Shown here piece after piece: positions 58,215 through 64,000 of a stretch of 64,000 bases of DNA (within the stretch, counting starts at the first letter, position 1; each line of letters begins with the position of its first letter). Both the position numbers and the translations under genes were made by a program. Under the pieces are notes generated by a model. It was not told the origin of the DNA and did no database searches. It saw only the letters and a program-made list of their open reading frames with translations. Source of the stretch: Cupriavidus sp. EM10 (GTDB taxonomy: Bacteria > Pseudomonadota > Gammaproteobacteria > Burkholderiales > Burkholderiaceae); NCBI RefSeq assembly GCF_018729255.1, contig NZ_CP076060.1, positions 1,116,001 to 1,180,000 of the forward strand, given 5' to 3'.

Positions 58215-59464
58215 ATGGCTCTCATCGTTCACAAATACGGCGGCACTTCGATGGGTTCCACGGAACGCATCAAGAATGTCGCCAAGCGCGTAGCCAAGTG
58301 GCACCGCGCCGGTCACCGCGTTGTCGTGGTGCCTTCGGCCATGTCGGGCGAGACCAATCGCCTGCTGGGCCTTGCCAAGGAAATTTCCGCGCAGCCGGAC
58401 CCGCGTGAACTGGACATGCTGGCCTCCACGGGCGAGCAGGCCAGCGTGGCGCTGCTGGCCATCGCGCTGCATGGCGAAGGCATCGACGCGGTCAGCTATA
58501 CCGGCTGGCAGGTCCCGGTGAAGACCGATTCGGCCTTCACCAAGGCCCGTATCGAGTCGATCGATGACGAGCGCATCCTGGGCGACCTCGATGCCGGCAA
58601 GGTGGTGGTGGTCACCGGCTTCCAGGGTATCGACGACGAGGGCAACATCACCACGCTGGGGCGCGGGGGTTCGGACACCTCGGCCGTGGCGATTGCCGCC
58701 GCCATCGAGGCCGACGAGTGCCTGATCTATACCGACGTGGATGGCGTGTACACGACCGATCCGCGCGTGGTCGAGGACGCCCGCCGCCTGGACCAGATCA
58801 CCTTCGAGGAAATGCTGGAAATGGCCAGCCTGGGCTCGAAGGTGCTGCAGATCCGCTCGGTCGAGTTCGCCGGCAAGTATCGCGTGAAGACGCGCGTGCT
58901 GTCGTCGCTGACCGACCCCCTGATGCCGCTCGAACAGGAAATGCATTCGGGCACGCTGATTACTTTGAGGAAGAATCTGAAATGGAAGCAGCCGTCATCT
59001 CCGGCATCGCCTTTGCCCGTGACGAGGCCAAGATCACCGTGCTGGGCGTGCCGGACAAGCCGGGCATCGCCTACCAGATCCTGGGCCCGATCGCCGACGC
59101 CAACATCGACGTCGACATGATCATCCAGAACCAGTCGGTGGACGGCAAGACCGACTTCACGTTCACCGTGCCGCGCGGCGACTACCAGCGCGCGCTGACG
59201 ATCCTGAACGACGGCGTGAAGGCCCATATCGGTGCCGGCAGCGTGTCGGGCGACCCGAAGGTGTCGAAGGTGTCGGTGGTGGGCGTGGGCATGCGTTCGC
59301 ACGTGGGCATCGCCAGCAAGATGTTCCGCACGCTGTCGGAAGAGGGCATCAACATCCAGATGATCTCCACCTCGGAAATCAAGATCTCGGTGTTGATCGA
59401 CGAGAAGTACATGGAGCTGGCCGTCCGCGCCCTGCACAAGGTGTTCGAACTGGATCAGGCGTGA
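58215..59464 (+). pseudogene. lysC: Aspartate kinase LysC, frameshifted in this sequence
   Basis: The frame from 58215 ([36 protein letters not shown]) reads to HSGTLIT near 58963 and then goes wrong. The next frame carries [16 protein letters not shown] and both ACT domains to the stop at 59464. A missing T (ACTTTTGAGG read as ACTTTGAGG, 58964-58966) explains it. LysC feeds lysine, methionine, threonine and diaminopimelate, so a true null is unlikely. Confidence 0.85.
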
Positions 59465-59600
59465 TCCGCTTCTGACAATTCGGGCGCGGCAGGATTGACA
59501 TGATTTTGTCACGGGTCACGAGAAATTCATTGACCAGTCGAGACTGCCTCGCTAGAATACGCGCTCTGTTGTGCAGCCTCCCTTGCACAACAAAAGTTTG

Positions 59601-59694
59601 GGAGACGTGGCCGAGAGGTCGAAGGCACTCCCCTGCTAAGGGAGCATCCGGGCCAAAACCTGGATCGAGGGTTCGAATCCCTCCGTCTCCGCCA
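59601..59694 (+). tRNA. tRNA-Ser(GCT)
   Basis: A complete class II cloverleaf: ggagacg/cgtctcc acceptor, anticodon loop ctGCTaa, long variable arm, gagggttcgaatccctc T-arm and CCA. Its 3' end is the usual integration site type for tyrosine recombinases; an integrase remnant follows. Confidence 0.95.
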
Positions 59695-59803
59695 GTAATG
59701 GCGAATGTGGACCCCAGCCCTTGAGGGGCTGGGGAATCCGCTAAGAGACAGTCTTACACCGCTGCACCTTCCGCGTGTCACTTACACCGAGGGAGAGTCA
59801 GCG

Positions 59804-60331
59804 ATGCACATCACCCGCCGAAACGGCGTCTACTACTTCCGCAAGAAAATCCCTGTTGATCTCGTTGCCGCGTATGGCAGGCGGGAGATTATCTATAGCC
59901 TCCGCACCAAAGATCGCCCTATGGCGGCCCGCCTTGCACTTCGTGCTGCCGTCCAGCTTGATGACGAGTTCAGCCTAAAGCGGGGTGAACCAGTCGCTCG
60001 CCAGCAGGTTGCTGTTACGTCGGCCCCGGCTGCATCTGTGAGCACGCAGGGTGGGGTCGAGACGCTTGCGCCGAAGGCGAACAAGGTCACACTGGCCTGC
60101 CTCATCCCCATCTGGCGGCGCGAGAACAATCCCACTGACAAGACGGCGGATGCGGTAGCTCGTGGTGTAACGGAAGTGGGCAACCCTGACATCCGCGTAT
60201 CGCCGGAGTCGGTGATTCAGTGCGGCACGCCATTCTTGGGCATGCAGAGCAGGGTACTTCAGGTGCGTATGGGAGCGGTGAATTGCCTGCGCGTCTATTG
60301 GTCGAGGCTGTCATGTTGGTGGTCGATCTAA
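59804..60331 (+). pseudogene. Tyrosine integrase remnant (DUF6538 N-terminal domain)
   Basis: A 175-residue frame. Residues 1-60 (HITRRNGVYYFRKKIPVDLV, then SLRTKDRPMAARLALRA) are the DUF6538 arm-type domain of phage/island integrases. After about residue 105 the sequence no longer resembles the core-binding or catalytic domains and stops early. It lies 110 bases after tRNA-Ser, the typical place for an island integrase, so it is probably the scar of a lost element. Confidence 0.75.
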
Positions 60332-60569
60332 TTAGCCGGTGCTACTAGTCCTTACGCTGCAAAACCGAACGAATAGCCGAAACTCCGTGTCAGCGTCAGT
60401 TCGTCATTGGATAGCAGACGCTCGCGAGACATATAGCAATGGCCGAGAATGGCCGCTATGCGCCGTTTGCGCATAACCATGTGCGCGTTTGTTCGTTCCT
60501 TGTATAGGCGGTAGCCCCTAGAGTCGGTGGCTTGTCCCCATCCGATCCAAGAACTATTGGGCCTTAGCC
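60332..60569. other. Intergenic region between integrase scar and rhodanese gene
   Basis: No convincing gene. A minus-strand frame crosses it without ribosome site or family likeness, and it may be decayed mobile DNA. The promoter of the rhodanese gene should be in the last 100 bases. Confidence 0.4.
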
Positions 60570-62807
60570 ATGACCGCATCCCAGATATTGCATGCTGCCG
60601 CTTCAGGAACCGACACCGCCAGCCGCCGCCAGCAGGCCGTGGCACGGTTTATCGCCGAGACGCGCCGTATCCTCGGCCACGCTGATGTGACAGACAAGTC
60701 CCAACTTGCGCCGGTGGCGAGGTTGCTCGAATCGCTGGGCCAGCAACGCGAGCTATTTCCTGATGCGCACTTTCCGGTGTCGGCCAGTAACCCCGCTCAG
60801 GTCTACAGGCTGGCCGAGGACCTCGATGGCCGATTCGCCCTGTATGTCTCGGCCGGTCTCCCGGGCAAGGCACAGCCGCCGCACGACCACACCACGTGGG
60901 CGATCATCGCCGGCGTCACCGGCCGCGAGCGCAACAACTTCTATGCGCGGGAGGCCACGGACGACCCGGCGCGCGACAAGCTGCGCGAGATCGAGGAGCG
61001 CGATGTCGTGGCGGGCTCGTCGGTAACGCTGTTGCCCGACGACGTGCATACCATCGAACTGATTGGCGAGGAGAACGGTCTGCATCTGCATTTCTATGGC
61101 CTCGCACTGGATCGGCTCGCGGGCCGCGTGGTGTTCGAAAGCAAGGCAGGTGGCAGCTATCGCCGTTTCGGGCCGCCGCGCCGGCTGGCCGCGCCCGTCA
61201 CGGACGTTGCCTCGTTGAAGGCTGGGCTGGCAGACGGGCAGGAGATCGCCCTGCTCGATGTCCGCGAGACTGGCGTTCATACAAAGGGCCATCCGTTGCT
61301 GGCTGCTTCCGCCCCGCTGTGGCGACTGGAACTGCTGATCGATCGGCTGGTACCGAGGCGCAACACGCGCATCGTCCTGCTCGACGGTGGCGACAATGCC
61401 GACGCGCTCGCGCACCAGGCCGCGGCAAAGCTGGTACGGCTGGGCTGGGGCAATGTGTCGGTGCTGGAGGGTGGCGTGGCGGCCTGGGTGGCGGCGGGCA
61501 ACGAACTGTTCACCGGCAGCAACGTACCAAGCAAGGCCTTTGGAGAAATCGTCGAACACGAGAAACACACGCCGTGGATCGATGCCGACGAATTGCACCG
61601 CCGTATCGAGGCGGGCGCAGACATCGTCGTGGTGGATAGCCGCACAACGGAGGAGTTTGCCGATTTCAGCCTGCCGTTCGCACATAGTCTGCCTGGTGCG
61701 GAACTGGTCTACCGGATCGGCGAGTTGGCGCCGAACCCCGACACGCTCGTGGTGGTCAATTGCGCAGGCCGCACGCGCAGCATTGTGGGGGCGCAGACGT
61801 TGATCGATGCGGGCATCCCCAACCCGGTGGCGTCGCTCAAGGACGGCACCATGGCCTGGCTGCTGTCGGGCCGGACACTGGCACAAGGACGCGTGACGCC
61901 GCTGCCGGAGCCGACGGCTGCCGCGCTCGAAGGCGCCCGTTCCCGCGCCGAAGGCGTGGCCGCCCGGGCCGGTGTGCGCCGGATCGACGAATCCGGCCTG
62001 GCAGCGCTGGAGGCAGCATCGCAGACGCACACCCTGTACCGTTTCGATGTGCGCACGCGCAGCGAGTATGAATCCGGCCATCTACCCGGCTGGCGCTGGG
62101 CACCTGGTGGCCAATTGGTGCAGGCCACCGACGAGTATCTCGCCACGCGTCGTGCCCGCATCGTGCTGGCGGACTTCGACGGCGTGCGCGCTCTGACCAC
62201 GGCCGCCTGGCTGGCGCAGCTTGGCGGGCACGAAGTGTTCGTCTACGCACCGTCGGCCGACGCGGCTCTCGTGACCGGCCAGGAGCCAGTCCGTGTGCTG
62301 GCATCGCGTCCCGCTGCTGTCTCGGTATCAACACAGCAGGCCGCGCAACGGCTGACCTCCGGCACGGCGAGGCTGTTCGACGTGGAGCGAAGGTCAGCCT
62401 ACGAGAAGCGTCATGCAGCGGGTGCGTACTTCGCCGTCCCGGATCGGCTCGAAGCGCTGATCGCCGACGTTCCGGCCGAGCACGCCATTCTGGTCACCTC
62501 CTCTGATGGCGTGCTCGCCCGCGTGGTGGCCGCGGAACTGGCGGCGCGAACGGGCCGCGATGTCCGCTACGTGACTGGCGGCACGCAGGCCTGGGCGGCT
62601 GCAGGTCTACCCGTCGGTACGGGCGGCGAGCGGGTGCTGACCGGTGACGACGACTACTGGTTCAGCCCGTATCAGCATGCCGACTTGGCACAGCGCAATG
62701 CCGGCTTCCAGGCTTACCTCGACTGGGAGGTCAATCTTGTGGAACAGCTCGGGCGCGAGGGCGATATCGGCTTCCGATTGATCCGGGCCGCCGAGACAGC
62801 AAGCTGA
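60570..62807 (+). CDS. Cupin (cysteine dioxygenase-like)-rhodanese fusion protein
   Basis: A 745-residue protein. Residues 30-195 form a cupin of cysteine-dioxygenase type (PPHDHTTWAIIAGVTGRERN, DDVHTIEL, LHLHFYG with metal His). Four rhodanese-like domains follow; only the second has the active Cys (VNCAGRTRSIVGAQ, Cys398). The others have LLDGGDN, LADFDGV and VTSSDGV in that loop. It probably oxidises and transfers sulfur from thiols. Confidence 0.82.
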   Translation: MTASQILHAAASGTDTASRRQQAVARFIAETRRILGHADVTDKSQLAPVARLLESLGQQRELFPDAHFPVSASNPAQVYRLAEDLDGRFALYVSAGLPGKAQPPHDHTTWAIIAGVTGRERNNFYAREATDDPARDKLREIEERDVVAGSSVTLLPDDVHTIELIGEENGLHLHFYGLALDRLAGRVVFESKAGGSYRRFGPPRRLAAPVTDVASLKAGLADGQEIALLDVRETGVHTKGHPLLAASAPLWRLELLIDRLVPRRNTRIVLLDGGDNADALAHQAAAKLVRLGWGNVSVLEGGVAAWVAAGNELFTGSNVPSKAFGEIVEHEKHTPWIDADELHRRIEAGADIVVVDSRTTEEFADFSLPFAHSLPGAELVYRIGELAPNPDTLVVVNCAGRTRSIVGAQTLIDAGIPNPVASLKDGTMAWLLSGRTLAQGRVTPLPEPTAAALEGARSRAEGVAARAGVRRIDESGLAALEAASQTHTLYRFDVRTRSEYESGHLPGWRWAPGGQLVQATDEYLATRRARIVLADFDGVRALTTAAWLAQLGGHEVFVYAPSADAALVTGQEPVRVLASRPAAVSVSTQQAAQRLTSGTARLFDVERRSAYEKRHAAGAYFAVPDRLEALIADVPAEHAILVTSSDGVLARVVAAELAARTGRDVRYVTGGTQAWAAAGLPVGTGGERVLTGDDDYWFSPYQHADLAQRNAGFQAYLDWEVNLVEQLGREGDIGFRLIRAAETAS

Positions 62808-62862
62808 GGCCAGCGGCAAGGACTCGGGACGACACAAAGGGGCAATGCCCCCTTTGTGTCAT

Positions 62863-64000
62863 TCAGCCACGCCAGATGGCATGCTCGTAAAGGTCTGGAT
62901 CGAAGTCGGGCGTCACGTCAGCGAGCGCGCGTGCCTGGTGCAGCTCCAGGTCGGCGTGAAACAGGTCGTGGCTGACGCGCGACACGATCCGGGGGATGTC
63001 GCGCCGCATGCTCGGGATATCCCCCAGTGGAATGCCAGTGCTGGCGTATCCAGCGGGATTGAATATGTGGATCGCGCCGAGCCAGGGAGCGGCCCCCCGA
63101 TGCTTTTCGGTGTATTCAAGGCCGGCGCCGAGATAGGGCGAAGCGCCAAGCGCGTCATCGCGCTCGCCCGGTAGTGGTTCGTACCGGTCGCGCCAGCGGG
63201 CGATCAATGGTGCGATGCTGGCCAGTTCGGCGCGGTCGGCAGGGTCGGTGGTGTAGCCCGTGCCGGCGATCACGAAGTCGAACGCAAATGTGTGGTCTGC
63301 CACATGGGCTTCAACGCCGCCGTCTCGTAGCGTGGCAGCCTGCCACGGCGAGGACAGATGCAGATGGAAGTTCGGGTGGACGGTGGCGCGCTTGACGGCA
63401 TCGGGCGGCGGCGTCGAGCCGGCGCGGCGATAACGTACCGCGTGCTGCCAGCGCTGCGCATCGGACAGGCTTGCGTAGTTCTCGAAGAAGCCGGGGTACA
63501 TGCGTGGCTTGGCCACGGCCTGCGCCGCAATGTGATCACGCCGGGAGAACAGCCGTACCGCCTGCGCGCCAGCTTCCAGCGCCACAGCCGCCGCATCGAA
63601 CGCCGAGGCTGCCGCGCCGATCACCGCAACCGTCTTGCCGCGTAACTCCGAAAAGTCGATGGCATCGGCCGTATGCGCAGCGAGTCCCGCCTGCGCAGCG
63701 GCCTGCAGGTAGGCCGGTATGAATGGCGCACCGTTGCCGGCTACGCCATTGGCCAGGATCAGCTTGCGCGCCGTTTCGAAGTGCCTCACACCGCCGACTT
63801 CCAGCGTTAGCCGCAGGGCAGACGGACCAGCGTCTTCAGCCGGAGCGATGTCGACGAGCCGGGTGCCGTGGCGAACGTCGATATCGAGAAAGTCGCGGAA
63901 CCAGGCGATATACGCGGCCCAATCGGCGCGCGGAATGCGGTCGAGCGCCGCGAAGGCGTCCAGGCCGTGTCGGGCTTCGAACCACTGCTGGAAGCCCAGC
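62863..64000 (-). CDS. FAD/NAD(P)-binding monooxygenase-like protein (cut by window edge)
   Basis: The frame is open from the window end to the stop at 62863; its N-terminus is missing. It has a second dinucleotide site (KTVAVIGAAASAFDAAA) and the pattern FVIAGTGYTTD and HIFNPAGYASTG, as in flavin monooxygenases. It converges with the rhodanese gene, suggesting a shared sulfur-compound pathway. Confidence 0.75.
   Translation of the reverse strand, partial: LGFQQWFEARHGLDAFAALDRIPRADWAAYIAWFRDFLDIDVRHGTRLVDIAPAEDAGPSALRLTLEVGGVRHFETARKLILANGVAGNGAPFIPAYLQAAAQAGLAAHTADAIDFSELRGKTVAVIGAAASAFDAAAVALEAGAQAVRLFSRRDHIAAQAVAKPRMYPGFFENYASLSDAQRWQHAVRYRRAGSTPPPDAVKRATVHPNFHLHLSSPWQAATLRDGGVEAHVADHTFAFDFVIAGTGYTTDPADRAELASIAPLIARWRDRYEPLPGERDDALGASPYLGAGLEYTEKHRGAAPWLGAIHIFNPAGYASTGIPLGDIPSMRRDIPRIVSRVSHDLFHADLELHQARALADVTPDFDPDLYEHAIWRG

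Overview
The window comes from a GC-rich betaproteobacterium, most likely Cupriavidus or Ralstonia (Burkholderiaceae). The host part holds suhB, trmJ, cysE, lpxH, ppiB/ppiA, cysS, accA, tilS, lysC and tRNA-Ser, with protein sequences and an arrangement that fit that group. The genus call is inferred from content and was not tested.

Bases 1 to about 45356 are a contractile-tailed prophage whose left end lies outside the window. A leftward early arm (1-8094, minus strand) carries small phage proteins, DUF1064 and Ref-type nucleases, a late-regulator-like HTH protein and two replication proteins. A control region (about 8095-8900) holds a divergent promoter, a Cro-like gene, a repressor and operators. 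A cluster of four tRNA genes follows (9656-10026). The rightward late operon runs terminase, DUF4055 portal, scaffold, P22-type capsid, connectors, sheath, tube, a tail chaperone with a -1 frameshift, tape measure, baseplate and tail fibres (10192-35982). Lysis genes are at 36049-37431. Two leftward cargo genes (acyltransferase 31486-32529, SGNH-like lipoprotein 32666-33499) sit inside the tail-fibre region. A second leftward accessory arm (37526-45170) holds a minimal DNA ligase, an HD hydrolase, an HNH nuclease, zinc-ribbon proteins and tiny membrane peptides.

The prophage ends inside mutS. Only the first 67 or so codons of this mismatch-repair gene remain at the right junction (45357-45557), so mutS is interrupted. 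To the right lie hicAB, a type IV pilin with a sigma54-like promoter, and housekeeping genes, then tRNA-Ser(GCU) with a degenerate integrase remnant, a cupin/rhodanese fusion protein and a flavoprotein cut by the window edge.

Two patterns cross the window. First, a 14-bp palindromic element, roughly GCTAAC-N2-GTTAGC or GCTAACATGTGTGC, recurs at seven places and sits at likely prophage promoters, which suggests one repressor controls dispersed promoters, including that of the cargo genes. Second, at least seven genes or gene segments, phage and host alike (including lpxH and lysC), are broken by an apparent single missing base, mostly in short homopolymers. Sequencing error is the simplest explanation, but the interrupted mutS makes a real mutator worth testing.
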